This document shows positions 24,737-37,289 of a DNA stretch of 64,000 nt, one piece after another (the stretch's first letter is position 1; every line of letters begins with the position of its first letter). The notes under the pieces are model-generated. The model was not told the DNA's origin. It did not search any database and worked only from the letters and a program-made list of their open reading frames with translations. Source of the stretch: Brachypodium distachyon. Lineage: Eukaryota > Streptophyta > Magnoliopsida > Poales > Poaceae. The stretch lies in contig NC_016134.3 of NCBI RefSeq assembly GCF_000005505.3, positions 39,990,150-40,054,149 of the forward strand, written 5' to 3'. The translations under genes and the position numbers were made by a program.

Positions 24737-26653
24737 ATGCGCGCGGCGAGGGTTGGTCGCGCGGTGGCCAGTAGCGAGGGCGAGGCGGTGGTGGACCGGG
24801 CGCACGTACGTACGCTGGCTTGGAGGCTGGGGGGGCGATAGGAACGAGGCAGGCGCGCGCGGTGGTGAGGTGAATGGTGACCGCCGCTAAGATGGATGGA
24901 GAATTGGAGATGGAGATGGAGATGGGAACAGACAGAGAGAGAAAAGAGGGAGGGGCCGAACCCCGTGGAGCGTATCTAGCGCGTTCCGTTCCGTTCCTCT
25001 CCCTGTCGTGCACTTCCGACTGTTGCGTCAATCTACTTCTATTTTTTCGGGGACTGTTGCGTCGATCTTCGTTTACAGAGTGGACAGTAATGCTATTTAG
25101 GGATAACACCACTTCTATCTATCATCTCCATTAGAATCTTACGCAAATAGGCTACATTTTTAGCGTCATCTACAGTGTTCGCAGCAATGCAAAGGCATGT
25201 GATGATTGAAGTCGAACTAAAAAACCCTGCGATAGACGAATTACTCTCGAGCGCATTGTGCTTTGCTGAAAAATTTGGCAGCACGGCATATTTTTTCGGC
25301 TGGTGCTCGAATTTTTGCAGGCTCTCTTGACCGAAGAAATCATTTAGTGGGTTAAACTGATCACAACGAATTTGGAGCACTCGACACGCTGGCATGCTTT
25401 GCCGTACGGGACAGATGAACGGCGCGCATCCACCTGTCCTCCTGGGAGAGCGTAGGCCTTTCTGAAAGAAAAGCAGAAATGCAGTCACCCGCAAAAATAA
25501 AAATAAAAATAAATGCAAGTGGCCTGGCAGCTCTTAAACGTGTGCGAGTGCTGATGCTGAAACGGTACGGAGCTGCCCCCATTCAGGTCAAGATACAGTT
25601 GCAACTAACGGCGTGCCGCGTGGAGTAGCTATCAACAGTATATGCGTGTTCGTGTACCTGACTGGCATGAATATAAGTGAGCGACCACCCAGCTGCCCGA
25701 GTTCTCTTCAAAATGTTACGGCGATGGGGCAAGAGGCACACAAGGAAATAAATAGATACATATATCGACCCATGGAGAAACAAGTCACAAGTTGATGGCA
25801 TCATGAGAGCACAAGGAGACAGGATGATCGATGGCCGGTCTCGGCAGCAGTAGAGACCAATTGCCACAAGGTTCTTTTTCCGGAGGAAATGAAAACGCGG
25901 CGTGCTAGGCGCCAGGCATTGCGCACGCATCTAGAATGTGCTATGTGAATCTATGGGCACCAATCGTCCTCGATGGTATCGACCGATCCATGCGTGTGCC
26001 ACTGTGCGACACCTCGCGCACCTGATGCGTACGATATGATCGAGATCCCAAGAACGCGAGCTGACATGCGCGTGTCAGTGTCGTGCATCCTGGAAGCTAC
26101 GGTCCTCTGCATCCACAGTTGGCTATGGCATCCACCTTCGGAAGGATCGTTGCCATTGCTCCGTTCCTGCTCTTCTACTTGCCCTGTTCTAAATTCTTGT
26201 CGTAGTTTTAGTTCATGTTTGCACTAAAACAACGACAACAATTTAGAAACGGAGGGAGTACTGCTTTCTTCAGGTTTTCTTACAGGTAAAAGTGGTTCGA
26301 TTACCCGGCAACGATCGGGATTCAGGAATCATATATGTACGTATTTACTTGGTTCAATCCCCTGCTCTTCTACTAAAGTCAGACTAATAGAGTATTGTTT
26401 GCTTAAATTCTCGTCTTTAACGAAAGCTAATCTGTCTTATATTATGGAATGGATAAAGTGTTACCAATACCACAGTTACTAGTACTCCGTACTTGTTTGG
26501 GCGGAGATGACGGAAATCAAGTAGCAGTGCGGCGATCTTCAGCCACTCAGTGTGCGTTGCTCCATGCAGATCGTCTGTTCACCCCTCCGATGGATGAAGG
26601 TGTTCTGTGTTGAGATGCAATGCAATCTCTCCGCCACTGTGCACGCATAATGA
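24737..26653. other. Intergenic between FATA promoter and PIN 3' end
   Basis: 24737-25010 is the GC-rich upstream region of FATA. The rest has no recognisable gene. A decayed Stowaway element (26176-26260) lies inside. Confidence 0.4.
26176..26260. mobile_element. Degenerate Stowaway MITE
   Basis: The right end AAACGGAGGGAGTA is intact and the left end (TACTTGCCCTGTTCTAAATT) has diverged. The inner arms TTAGTTCATGTTTGCACTAA still pair. Confidence 0.75.
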
Positions 26654-29600
26654 TCATCCAACGAAGGCTAGAGCAATATAGTACACGATTAGCACGGGGA
26701 GCGACACCAGTGTCCCAAATATAACCCTGCGAGATTCAACAACAAAAGAGAAACAGAGTACAGTTTCAGACTTTCAGATACTGCAGCGAAAAGGTCCTCA
26801 CTTAGTTACTTATAAGCCTGTCTAAAAAGCACATGTATGTGAAGCAACTTACGCGGTGCTTAGTACATCGGCGTGCAGGCCATACTCCCTGGCAAACACG
26901 AACGTGGTAATGGATTGAGGAAGCGCGGCCTGTCAATCACAAGCTAACGCAAATTAACCAAGGAGCGTGTACAGCGTGTGCCAGCGATTGATGAACAGCT
27001 CGTTTGTTTATACACACACACGCACCTGTATGATGGCGAGACGAAGGACGTCGCCGCGGAGCCCGAGGGCGACGGCTCCGGCGGCGGTGGCCGCCGGGCC
27101 GGCGACGAACCTCAGCGCCATGCCCAGCGCCGTCGGGCCGGCCCCGCACGCCACGATCCTCTCCTGGAGCGCCATGAACAGGCCTGCGATAGACGACCAG
27201 ATATGCGCATCCCGTTAATTCTCTTGAGGTTGTTCTACGGAGCAGTATAAATTATGGATTATGGAGTACTAGCTTATAACGTGCATGCATTCTGGTTATC
27301 TCGTTAATTCTCTTGAGTAGTTTTTTACTAGCTAGTTTACCCATGCTGAACATGGCGAGCCCGACCCCGGTCCTGGACATGATGAGCACGGAGCCCTCGA
27401 TGATGCTTGGCGTCTCGATATGCCACCTGTACGCACGCATGCATGATAAATTGATAACAGGGGAATGTCAGTATAGTATCATTGTGTCTAGAAAGATCGT
27501 CACCAGATTATGGCAACCAGACATATATTCTCCCAGTTTGAATCAGACCAAAAGAACTCGATCCATGCCGATAATTCTGCATACTAAAGTTGTTCTCCTA
27601 ATGTTCCCGACCGGGCTATACTCCAACTAGCGCAATGTGTTTTTTTTTATTTGGTTGCACTAACGTCGCCGAATGCACCGGATGCTATTAGTAAATCAAT
27701 CTACTTTACCTCAAAGTATGTTTAATTATTTATTCGTCCCTTCCACTAACATGGTATTTGTTCTGCTTCAATGATCATTTATAGTGCGAATCACCTCATC
27801 TTGCTTTAACACTTGACATGGAGCACATATCCGCCCTGACTTGATTGGAATACAATTAAGAAACCTACTCACTTGATTAACTAGTGTAATTACTAGGGAC
27901 AGAATTCAACGGTGTGTGTACGTTTTGATGTAGAAAAATATAGCCACGAACTGTTCGGTAGCTTTAAAGGTGTCCTCTTCATCCAAAAAAATATCGTGAC
28001 AAGACAACTACTCCATCCGATACATATTAATTGTTGGAATATTACATGTATCTAGACGTTTTTTATGAATAGATACATTTATATTTGAACAAATTTGAGA
28101 CAATTAATATTGATCGGAAGGAGTATCTACTAATATGAAAAATCAAAATATATAAGGACAAATTGATCCTTGAGCTCCCATAACAGCAATTTATGTCCAA
28201 GTTACTCCTTTCCAAATTGATTCTTAATTGCATTTCTCTCTCAGCAATTTCGTTCATAGGAGAATTTTTTTCCTTGGTTTCTTCAACCCTCAAATTTGTC
28301 ATGTTTTTTTGGACAGAGTGTAAAAGATAGTCAGACAAACGAGATTATGATACTTCGATCTCTTAATGGTAAGTCGAGACATTATTATTTTTGCATTTGG
28401 TTGTTGCTGCTTGTTACTCCTCTTTGCTGCTTGTTACTCTCTCACGTCTAGACTCCTTGGGATTTGGACATAAGGTCGATGTAGGCTGGACATATATTTT
28501 GTAAATACTGTGTCTGCTGAGAGTTTTGAAACTAAGACTTTCTAACTCCAATAAACCGGACTGGTTCACTCAAAATCTAGTTAAACTCATACTCCTTCCG
28601 TCTCATATTAAGTGTGCAACTTTATTTACATACGCATGTATCTAAACACTAAAACGCGTCTAGATACACGTATATCTACACAAAGTCGTGACAATTAATA
28701 TGACACGATATGGAGTATGAAAAAGGATGACAAAATATTTTGATAGCTACAACCTACAGCCGTCACCGTGAATTCCTTGCATTATGCTCATATTGGTCAA
28801 TCTTTACTACAAATGCTCACTTTGGTCGGCGATATTATAGCTAAGTGGCGGTTGTTGGATTGTACTTTTCTCCATATGACAAAAGGCAGGGTTCCACTCA
28901 CAGGCCCTAGACAAAGGTAATTACTCTCTCCATTTCAAATTAACTGACGTGGAATCTATACAAATCCACGTCAGTTAATAAAGGGACGGAGGGAGCAGAT
29001 TTTTCTGTAAATAAAGGCTATTAGATTTTTACAATTGCACCACCGTGCATGGACTTGTTTCTAGCTACAATGAACTTGGCTGTGGCTATATATTTTTAAG
29101 TAAAAGGTTTAAATCTAAGTTGATGAATTAGAGTTGTTGGATTAATATCTAGATCTTATTTTATCCATCTTTTTTCTTCATCCGTTTCAAATCTTAAAGC
29201 ACAAATCACATCCAACAGCTGAAAAATCAACCTATCTCTAACTAAAAATCAAGGGATTTAGATATAGCAAAACCGAAAACTTATGAGCCGAGAAAAAAGT
29301 TGGTTAGCTAAAAAAAATTAAAATAGACAGAAGATGATCTGGCAATAAGATTACCATTATCTATGATCAATTAAACAAAACGTACGTTTGTTGTCCCTCA
29401 GCCAACCCAAAAACACTACGTGGCACCTAGCAGCTCCGTCATCTCAGTTGTTACTTCTTCCGCACCTAGTGCTCGCAGTGGTGTACCTACATACTACATG
29501 TAAGAACGAAGCCGAGATCGAAGAGCAAGAGCGCGCACCTGTTGGTGACACAAGACCAGGCGACGCCGAGGACGCCCGCGTACACGTTGGGATTCCGCGC

Positions 29601-30242
29601 CACCTTGAGCCCGACCGCTCTCACCAACGCCCACGCCGACTGATAGTCGACGGGCTCGATCCTCCCTGCAGCCCCTTCCACGTCATCATCGCTCGCCGGC
29701 GGAGCGGCCGGCTTATTCCCGGCGCCGCCAGCGCAAGCCCGCCTGGCCTCGAAGGCCAGCAGCAGCAGCGGGAAGTAGACGATGATCTGCACCACGGAGA
29801 GCTGCACGACGAGGTCGCGCGCCCAGGGCCCGTACATGGCGTCCAGCAGCGGCACCCCGACCACCAGCGTGTTGTTCAGCGTCGCCAGCGAGAACCCCGT
29901 GATGCACCACCCCGAAGACGCCGCCAGCAGCTTATCTCCGCCGGCGCCGCGCTGCTTGGCCTTGACGGCGGCGGCCCAGGCGGCGAGGGCGAGCGCGACG
30001 GCGAGCTTCGAGAGCGCGTCGGCGGCGAGGACGCGGTAGTTGAGCGCGTAGGGGTTGATGCGGGCGGAGAAGTCGAAGGCGAAGAAGGGCACGGCGAAGT
30101 AGGCCACCAGGCGGTTCACGGCGTCGCACTGGTCGGGGGTGAAGAGCTTCCACCGACGCACCGAGCAGTAGCCCAGCGCCAGCGCGAAGTAGAGCGGCGC
30201 CATGGCGGCCACCACCTTGTACACGTCGCCCCATCCTATCAT
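26654..30242 (-). CDS. PIN5: PIN5-type auxin carrier (short hydrophilic loop, ER type)
   Basis: Five exons: 29539-30242, 27341-27426, 27026-27183, 26853-26929 and 26654-26726, in phase, 365 residues. The start MIGWGDVYKVVAAMAPLYFA is the PIN N terminus. Five hydrophobic segments follow (FALALGYCSVRRW, FAVPFFAFDFS, SKLAVALALAAW, FSLATLNNTLVVGVPLL, VQIIVYFPLLLLAFEA). Then comes a loop of only about 45 residues and a C-terminal bundle with NPNVYAGVLG, WHIETPSIIEGS, ALPQSITTFVFAREY and VIFGTLVSLPVLIVYY. Canonical plasma-membrane PINs carry a loop of several hundred residues. The short loop is the mark of the PIN5/PIN8 clade, which moves auxin across the ER membrane and controls its cytosolic level. 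The carrier core appears complete. Orthology to a particular rice PIN5a/b/c is not decided. Confidence 0.93.
28011..28123. mobile_element. Stowaway MITE in PIN intron 1
   Basis: Ends CTCCATCCGATAC and GATCGGAAGGAG, TA on both sides (28009-28010 and 28124-28125). It contains the shared core ATTACATGTATCTAGACG...ATACATTTATATTTG. Confidence 0.85.
28592..28715. mobile_element. Stowaway MITE in PIN intron 1
   Basis: Ends CTCCTTCCGTCTCATATTAA and AATATGACACGATATGGAG, with TA duplications at 28590-28591 and 28716-28717. Confidence 0.85.
28924..28995. mobile_element. Stowaway MITE in PIN intron 1
   Basis: Ends CTCTCTCCATTTCAAATTAA and TTAATAAAGGGACGGAGGGAG, with inner arms ACTGACGTGGA / TCCACGTCAGT that pair perfectly. 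The left TA is present; the right flank is CA. Confidence 0.85.
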
Positions 30243-30330
30243 GATCTCCCTCCTCCGACCCGGCCGCACTCTTAGTTTAACTCTTTGCCGTGAATGCCGA
30301 TCTATTGAGAGAGCTAGCTAGCTATCTGCA

Positions 30331-30343
30331 CGGTATATATATG
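30331..30343 (-). promoter_or_regulatory. TATA box of the PIN gene
   Basis: Minus strand CATATATATACC lies about 90 bases upstream of the PIN start codon. It is followed downstream by a GCTAGCTAGCTCTCTC stretch, a plausible leader. Confidence 0.6.
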
Positions 30344-32798
30344 TTCGTCTCCTCTGTCACGACCCACATGCTGGTGTGATGTTTGATTTTCGCGGTCGGA
30401 GCCGTTTCCCTTTCCTTTGTGCCTAGCTTACATGGGTGGACGGAGGGGGTTGCATACTTGCATGCATGTACGTACACACAGCCAGTATATATTCTCGTGA
30501 ACAAAATTAGGCATCAGAGAACCAAATGCTTAGTGTCGTCTATCTCAGAGGAATTATAAAGTAACTTCGCGATTAGATCAGCAACAGCAGCAGCAACAGC
30601 GCGAATCAGCATCATTTGATGTAATATTTGTGCATGATTATGAGCACGGGAAGTGTTTATATAAGACTTATAAATGTCGTATACCAATTTTAAGACAAGT
30701 CCGTACCTATGTGAAAACGTTGCACAAGTTATTTGGTTAGACACAAAATAAAGCAAAAAAAAAAACACTGCATGTTCTTCCTGTAGATAATAACAAATAA
30801 AAAATCTGTAGCACAAGCATTTACAAGAATACGGATGGATCATACAAAAAAGGTTGTTATACTGTAACATTTTTTTTAAGGATATGTTATGCTGTAACAT
30901 TACGTCACCTTAGAACTCTATGGTCTTTTTTGTTACAGAACTTGATGGGCTAACTGTAAGAACAAAGCTACAGGCCCACCTAGCGAAGTAGACCGTGGCA
31001 GCCCGACTGCGAGGCTTTTGTCTGCAGAACATAGTCTGTCAGTCTTCCCTTTTCAAAATCTCCAGTGTACAAAAAAACAATCTATCTATCTTTTCCTATC
31101 TTTTCCAATCAGAAAACACATATTCCCTCTGTCCCATATTAAATTTCCAAATATTACATGTATCTGGACATGTTTTAGTTTGTAAATCATACATATTTAA
31201 ACAAATTTGAGTCACTTGATATGAAACGGATGAAGTATATATCTCAGTGTGGCCGTGGTAAGCCTATGAAGCTGAACATGGTAGCTTCTTTATTCTATTG
31301 TTTTAGTTAAAGTTACGAATGCCTAAGGCATCCGTATCTACAACGAGGTAAAGATGAATCAAATTGTTAACAGATAAATGCTCATACGCTGCTATGAAAG
31401 TGTATTGCACAAGTTGTTTAAACCTTTCTTTATCTCAACATAAGCATTAATCAAATCAACCGATTCATTAGCCTCATTTGGAACATTGTAGATGAAAAAC
31501 ACAGGAATAGGAAAATTACAAGAATTGGATGTCATGTTTTGTGGATTCCTAGCTATAAGAATTTAAAACAACACAACTGTTTAGATGCTTCACAGTAATT
31601 TGACAGGAAATTTTTTCTTCGGTGGAGAAAAAAGGGGATGTAAAGTCACATGTTGCATTGGACTTCTTAAAAAAAGAAGAGAAAACATGAGGTTTGAGCA
31701 GATGTTTGGAATCCTCTAAATTAAACATGAAGGAAAAAAAACATTCATATAGGAATTCTCAGATACAATCCTATAATCCAAATGTCAGCATAGGAAAAAA
31801 TTCTTATAGAATTCCTTTCCTGCGAAATTCCCGTGAAAGTCTTTTATTCCAAACAATGCCTACGAATGGTCTCGGTGAGGGCGAGGATTTCCACTAATTC
31901 AAAACCGAAGACGTCAACAAGTATATGTGTAATATAGAAAGGTACCTACAACATTTGCAATTCTTAATAGGGAGACAAAAGAATGAGCGTGGACATTTGG
32001 AGCTCGGCTGCGCGGATTCTTTTTTTTTTCCAATAATAATAATGAGATATTGATATTTATAAGTTCCAAAAAATTATGAAACAAGTCTGTATGTACATTT
32101 GGATGTGTACTATATATTTTTGTTCATTAACAAACAATTTAACATGCCAGCTACACCAAAAATATGATTTTTTTTGGGCCAAACCAAAAATATAAATTAA
32201 TTTGTTGTTTTACATAGCAAATAGCTGCACATATTTGTCCTTTTTGCTCAGTCTATAACTGAATTGATTTCTCAACTAAATTTTACAGATACAGTTTTTT
32301 TGAAAGTTTTAGGCTACACTGGCAACCGAGAGCGCACACCCGAAATTTATTATAGGCGCATGGACCGTCTCTCGGCCATGCGCATCATGCATCCCCGAAG
32401 AGAGTGCTCAATAATCGTATCCGTATATCTCCACCTCGGCATCTGTAATTAGTATAGTAGGTGCGCTTCTATCTAGATTCGCTACCATGAACGGTCAGCC
32501 CTCTAGCTCCAATTCGTATAAGAGTATCGTTTAATTTCATTGGTTTGCTCGAACGCGGCAACAATCTTTTACCATGCGGTCGACCAATCGGGAGCGATCA
32601 TGCTCATATTAAACATTCTTGTCAACGGTAGGATGGTTAGGTGGCCCAACGTCTCGATTTTCCTTTTCTTTTTCTTCTGACAGCAGAAGGATTCAGTCTT
32701 GCGGGATCGCCAATTCGCCATCAGTAAATGACGGCACATGCACGGCCCTGAAAGTCGGTGTGCGCTTTGGAGCTAGACAGCTAGTCCCCCAAACCGTC
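30344..32798. other. Intergenic between PIN and the first glycosyltransferase
   Basis: AT-rich, without recognisable genes. It contains a Stowaway element (31123-31235) and A/T homopolymer runs. The last 200 bases are the promoter of the plus-strand glycosyltransferase. Confidence 0.4.
31123..31235. mobile_element. Stowaway MITE
   Basis: Left end TTCCCTCTGTCCCATATTAA and right end TTGATATGAAACGGATGAAG, flanked by TA on both sides, with the ATTACATGTATCTGGACATG core seen in the PIN-intron copy. Confidence 0.8.
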
Positions 32799-32806
32799 TA
32801 TATATC
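32798..32806 (+). promoter_or_regulatory. TATA box of glycosyltransferase gene 1
   Basis: TCTATATAT about 115 bases upstream of the ATG at 32921, the only good TATA match in the upstream region. Confidence 0.55.
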
Positions 32807-32920
32807 ACAAGGTCAGTTCACTGGCACTCTGGCAGCATAGCGTGCTCTGCAGTCTGGAGTCTCGGAAGCAGGGGAAATCGAACAGTCCAAGTCGAGGAAT
32901 ATTGGGAATTTCTCTCCAGC

Positions 32921-34047
32921 ATGTACACGCTGAGAGATTTCCTGGGTTTCTTCCTGGGAGCAGGGATCACGGCAGCCTTTGTCGTGCTGTTGCTGCCCCC
33001 TCCTCCGTGCCCGTGCAGCGGCGTCCTGCCGGCAGGTCAGGAGCTGGCCTTATTGGACAACGGAAGCCAAGCAGATCCCAGCATAAAGAATCTCAGCATG
33101 GTACATTATTCATGTCATTTTATCTTCTCTTTTCTCTTGGGTTTCTAATTTTGCTCGTGGTGGTCACGTACGGCTTGTTGCATGTCTGAAACCAGCTGCA
33201 GGCCGTGAATGCGCCTAAAGACGACCTTGCCGAGCTGCTGAGAAGCGCGGCCATGGAGGACGACACCATCATCATGACTTACACGAACGAGGCGTGGACG
33301 CTGCCGGGCTCGCTCCTGGACCTCTTCCTGGAGAGCTTCCGCATCGGCGTGAAGACGCAGCCCCTGCTGAAGCACCTGGTCATCGTGACCGTGGATGCCA
33401 GGGCGTTCGAGCGGTGCCAGCACGTGCACCCGTTCTGCTACTTGCTCGCCGCGGCCGGCACCGGCGTGGACTTCGCGGGGGAGCAGTCGTTCATGGCCGG
33501 GGACTACCTGGACATGATGTGGATGCGGAACAAGTTCCAGTCCCGGGTGCTGGAGCTGGGCCACGGCTTCGTGTTCACGGACGTGGACATCGTGTGGTTC
33601 CGGAACCCGCTGCTGCGCATCCCCGTCGGCGCCGACATCGCAGTCTCCTGCGACTGGTTCTACGGCGACAACCCGTATGACCTCAACAAGTCGACCAACG
33701 GCGGGTTCCTGTACGCGAGGTCGAGCGCGCGGACGCGGGCCTTCTTCGCGGACTGGTACGAGGGGAGGAACCGGATCCCGGGAGCGCACGAGCAGTACGT
33801 GTTCGACAAGGAGAAGCACGAGCTGGCGGAGCGGCACGGGGTTACGGTGCAGTTCGTGGACACCACGTACCTCAACGGCCAGTGCGAGCCCAAGAAGGAC
33901 TTCTACAAGGTGTGCACGTTCCACGCCAACTGCATCGTCGGGCTCAAGAATAAGCTGCAGAAGCTCGTGGAAGTGCTCGGCGAGTGGAAGCAGTTCAAGG
34001 CACAGCAGGAGCTGCTCGGCAGCAACAGCACTGTGCTCACCAACTGA
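32921..34047 (+). CDS. GT77-like nucleotide-diphospho-sugar transferase, paralogue 1
   Basis: Two exons, 32921-33100 and 33202-34047 (intron GT-AG, phase 0), 341 residues. Residues 6-30 (DFLGFFLGAGITAAFVVLLL) form a signal anchor near the N terminus, so a type II Golgi membrane protein is inferred. The lumenal domain carries ELLRSAAMEDDTIIMTYTNE, the nucleotide-sugar motif FTDVDIVWFRNPL (DxD at 187-189) and STNGGFLYARS, with CEPKKDFYKVCTFHANC at the end. This is the domain of plant At4g15970-like proteins (nucleotid_trans domain, GT77), relatives of arabinosyl- and xylosyl-transferases acting on cell-wall polymers or extensins. Donor and acceptor of this member are unknown. It is tail-to-tail with paralogue 2. 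The ORF has no defects. Confidence 0.92.
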
Positions 34048-35397
34048 AAGGGCACAACCCGAAATGGAATATCCATATGTTTTTTCAGTGTTTAGGGCTT
34101 ATTTGATTCAAAGGTTTTCTACAGGAATCTTGGAGAATTTTTGTATCCTTAAGGTTTTTCTTATATTGATTTGTGAGATATACTGAATCCCATGAAAAAT
34201 ATTCCTAAAGATTTACTTGCACTACATACCAAAGAAGTTTTTTCATCAACTCCAACCTTTTATTATTATTTTGTTTGTTATTTTCCCCTTGTTCAATCAA
34301 ACAAACTTTGGTGCAACCACAATGGGCATGACATTGCAATCTTGTGTTTTTTTTCTCATTTTCCATTCACGTCGTTTCCTATCCCATGAATGAAAAAAGC
34401 ACTTAGAGCGGCTTCTCTTGTGTGTTCCATACCACGGTGCCTTGAACATCCCAGTGATGCACTTGTTCATGGGTGCACATACTCGTTTATACCATAAGTG
34501 GGTCCCCACATAGGTCGAAACTTAGTTGACTCGTATTTAACAATTGATGATGTGCCGGTGAGAAAAATATGAGAGAGAAACAAAACTTACTCTTTACCAA
34601 GAGTTAGCTTCCTGGAGCATCAACAATGGTAGAGTATTATCTCTTAATGTGACGTGGAGTCGACGATAAAATAACACATACAATGAGTTGTGTTTTAAAC
34701 TGACTATATAATTTGTTACCATTAAATGCCATGGTGTACAGTAGAAAATTGTTGGCTCCTATTTGGACTCTTAGTCATCCCTTGGCTAAAAGTATCTGCA
34801 TATGTCAACTCTTATTCGGAGTTTGCTGATGTGATATGTCAACTCTTATTCGGAGTTTGCTGATGTGAAAGTAAGAGAAATAAGAGAGAGAAGAGAACTG
34901 ATTTTTTTATGAAGAAGTGATTCTCAAGATGACTAAAAATCGAGTAGTCACACTGAGCATGACTACATTTTGTTGTCCTTAATTGCAATTACATTGGATA
35001 TGGTTTGTGCTTCAAGATTTAAGATTCAGAATGAACGATGAAAAGAGGAGAATAGAATGGCAATTACATTGCAATTACTACGGATTACGCGGGCCAATGA
35101 AAACAGTACGCACGGGACAACAAAATATAGAACATCAGCTCCTTATGATTTAGGATTAATATAACGGTTCAGATACATTAACCCAGATTTTAAGACTTTT
35201 GCTTAACAATCAAGCTCCTAAGATATATAGTCACACCAAAAAAAGAAAAAGAATTTTTTTATCAAAACAGTGGAGTACTAATTATATGACACAGCTGAAT
35301 TCTTTTCGCTTCGGAATTGCTATTGTCGTGAACCAAACTGTCTATAAGCTACGTAATTCTCACACAAAAAGAGCAACACGCAGCGACCGAAAAGAAT
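34048..35397. other. Intergenic between convergent glycosyltransferase genes
   Basis: This holds both 3' UTRs and AT-rich DNA. 34801-34868 is a perfect 34-bp tandem duplication. Sequences such as GAGAGAAGAGAACTG near 34880 look like MITE debris. No gene. Confidence 0.4.
34801..34868. repeat. Perfect 34-bp tandem duplication
   Basis: Two identical adjacent copies, each beginning TATGTCAACTCTTATTCGGA and ending GCTGATGTGA. Identity of both copies indicates a recent event. Confidence 0.9.
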
Positions 35398-36578
35398 TCA
35401 GAAGGTGAGCGCGGTGCTGTTGCTGCCGAGCAGCTCCTGCTGTGCCTTGAACTGCTTCCATTCGTCGAGCACGGCATTGAGCTTGTCCAGCTTGTTCTGC
35501 AGCCCGAGGAGGCAGTTTGCGTGGAAGGTGCACACCTTGTGGAAGTCCTTCTTGGGCTCGCACAGGCCGCTGAAGTAGGCGGTGTCGACGAAATGCACCA
35601 CCATGCCGTGCTTGGCCGCCAGCTCGTACTTGACCTGGTCGAACACGTGCTGCTCGTGCGCGCCCTCAAACCTCGCCCTCGCCTCGTACCAGCCCTCGTA
35701 GAAGGCCCGCGTCCTGGCGTTGGGCCTCGCGAACAGGAACCCACCGTTGGCGTTCTTCCTCATGTCGTAGGGGTTGTCGCCGTAGTACTGGTCGCAGGAG
35801 ATGGCGATGTCGGCGGCCACGGGGATCCGCAGCAGCGGGTTCCGGAACCACACGATGTCCACGTCCGTGAACACGAAGCCGTAGCCCAGCTCCAGGACGC
35901 GCGCCTGGAACCGGTTCCGCGCCCACATCATGTCCAGGTAGTCCTTGCTCATGAAGGACACCTCCGCCGCCAGGTCCGCGCCGGTGCTGATCCGGCGGCT
36001 GAAGAAGGAATAGCAGAGCGGGTGCATGTGCAGGCACCGCTCCAACGCCTTGGCGTCCATGGCGACGATGACCAGGTGCTTCAGGAGGGGCTGCGTGTTC
36101 ACGCCTAGGCGGAAGCTCTCGAGGAAGAGTTCCAGGAGCGAGCCGGGCAACGCCAACGCCTCGTTGGTGAATGTCAGTATGATGGTTTTGTCCTCCATGG
36201 CCGCGCTTCTCAGCAGCTCGCTCAGGTTGTCTTCATTACGAGGAGCTGCCACCTGCACCGCATACATGCACGTACGTGCCAAGGTTCAGACTTAATTCCG
36301 ACATGCATGCAAGCCGTACTCACGACGCGACCAAAAGGGAAACCTCAATTGAGAGAAGAAACAAGTTAAAGAGAAGAAGATAAATGCATGCCAACCTGCA
36401 CCGTGTTGAGCTTCTCCATGATGGTATCTGTTTGGGTTGCACTGTCCAACGCCCGACCCTGATCCGCTGGCTCAACGCCCCATGGGCACCGAGAAGGCGG
36501 GAGCAACAGCACGACCGAGGTTGCCGCGAGCGCTGCTCCCAGGAAGAAACCCAAGAAAACTCTCAGCAGCATGGACAT
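35398..36578 (-). CDS. GT77-like nucleotide-diphospho-sugar transferase, paralogue 2
   Basis: Two exons, 36396-36578 and 35398-36252, phase 0, 345 residues. The intron position matches paralogue 1 exactly (just before the conserved ELLRSAAMED region). The N-terminal anchor is VFLGFFLGAALAATSVVLLL. The DxD motif FTDVDIVWFRNPL, ANGGFLFARP and CEPKKDFHKVCTFHANC are conserved. The two proteins are clearly recent paralogues, sharing even the C-terminal EWKQFKAQQELLGSNS. Role as for paralogue 1: a Golgi glycosyltransferase of unknown acceptor. Paralogue 2 has an extra few residues (SFFSRRISTGAD) in the variable loop before the DxD strand. A minus-strand TATA-like CTATTATAC lies near 36651-36660. 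No damage is seen. Confidence 0.92.
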
Positions 36579-36662
36579 GGTGAAGAGAGAAATTGCTCCT
36601 GTTTGGGCCTTGTCCAACCTCGAAGAGTGCAGAGCACACACTGTGTTGCCAAGAGTATAATA

Positions 36663-37289
36663 GACGGTGAACTGAGCTTCGACAGACAACTTGCAGGAGC
36701 CCTGCATGCATGTGCCACCATTAATGTACCGATGCCAAGACTTCAGATCTTCTTTTGTCAGGACATAATAAAGAAAAGAAAAGATCGAGACATTGCTCCA
36801 AATTACCACTGCCGTTGCCCGTTGATGGAATCTGGCCCTGCGACGTTTACTTACAATTCAGGCCTGACTTACAATCATATAGTACTCGATTAATTAAGCA
36901 AAATCAGGAATAGAGTATGAACAGGAACCCTTCTCGTGCACATGCCCTCTCTGAATTTTTGTGGACCTTCACCTAAAAAAATTGGTTGATCGCAAAGGAA
37001 AAGGTTTTCCTTCGAGCAAACTGATGAAATTATAAAGGATCTAGATCGGTCATTAATTGCTGATCTGCATTGTCTCACCAAAAAAGAAAAGTAGTACTAC
37101 TGATCGATCTACTTGGCACGTCCCTGGTCAACTGCATGGCAGAGAGATATCCCCAATATAGAATAAGGACGCTGAGTGTACGCGTACAGGGGTACTGTGT
37201 GACTGTGTGCGTTCATAAGGGTGAGTGTACGCGCGTGTTGTGAGCGTTTGCGTTTGTACTGTGTTTCTAAAAAAAGAATAAGTACGCTG
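36663..37289. other. Intergenic, upstream of paralogue 2
   Basis: Promoter-side sequence without genes. 37165-37275 (GTGTACGCG...GTACTGTGTTTCTAAAAAAAG) resembles the A-rich 3' end of a grass non-LTR retroelement on the plus strand. Confidence 0.4.

Noticed and set aside
25093..25582. 141-codon minus-strand frame between FATA and PIN
   Set aside because: No recognised domain, no splice partners, and composition like the surrounding intergenic DNA.
29388..30275. 295-codon plus-strand frame over the PIN first exon
   Set aside because: Antisense shadow of PIN exon 1; its low-complexity Arg/Gly/Glu text has no family features.
33145..36108. Long frames antisense to the glycosyltransferase exons
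   Set aside because: Shadows of GC-rich coding exons; the sense strand has the anchor, DxD motif and matching introns.
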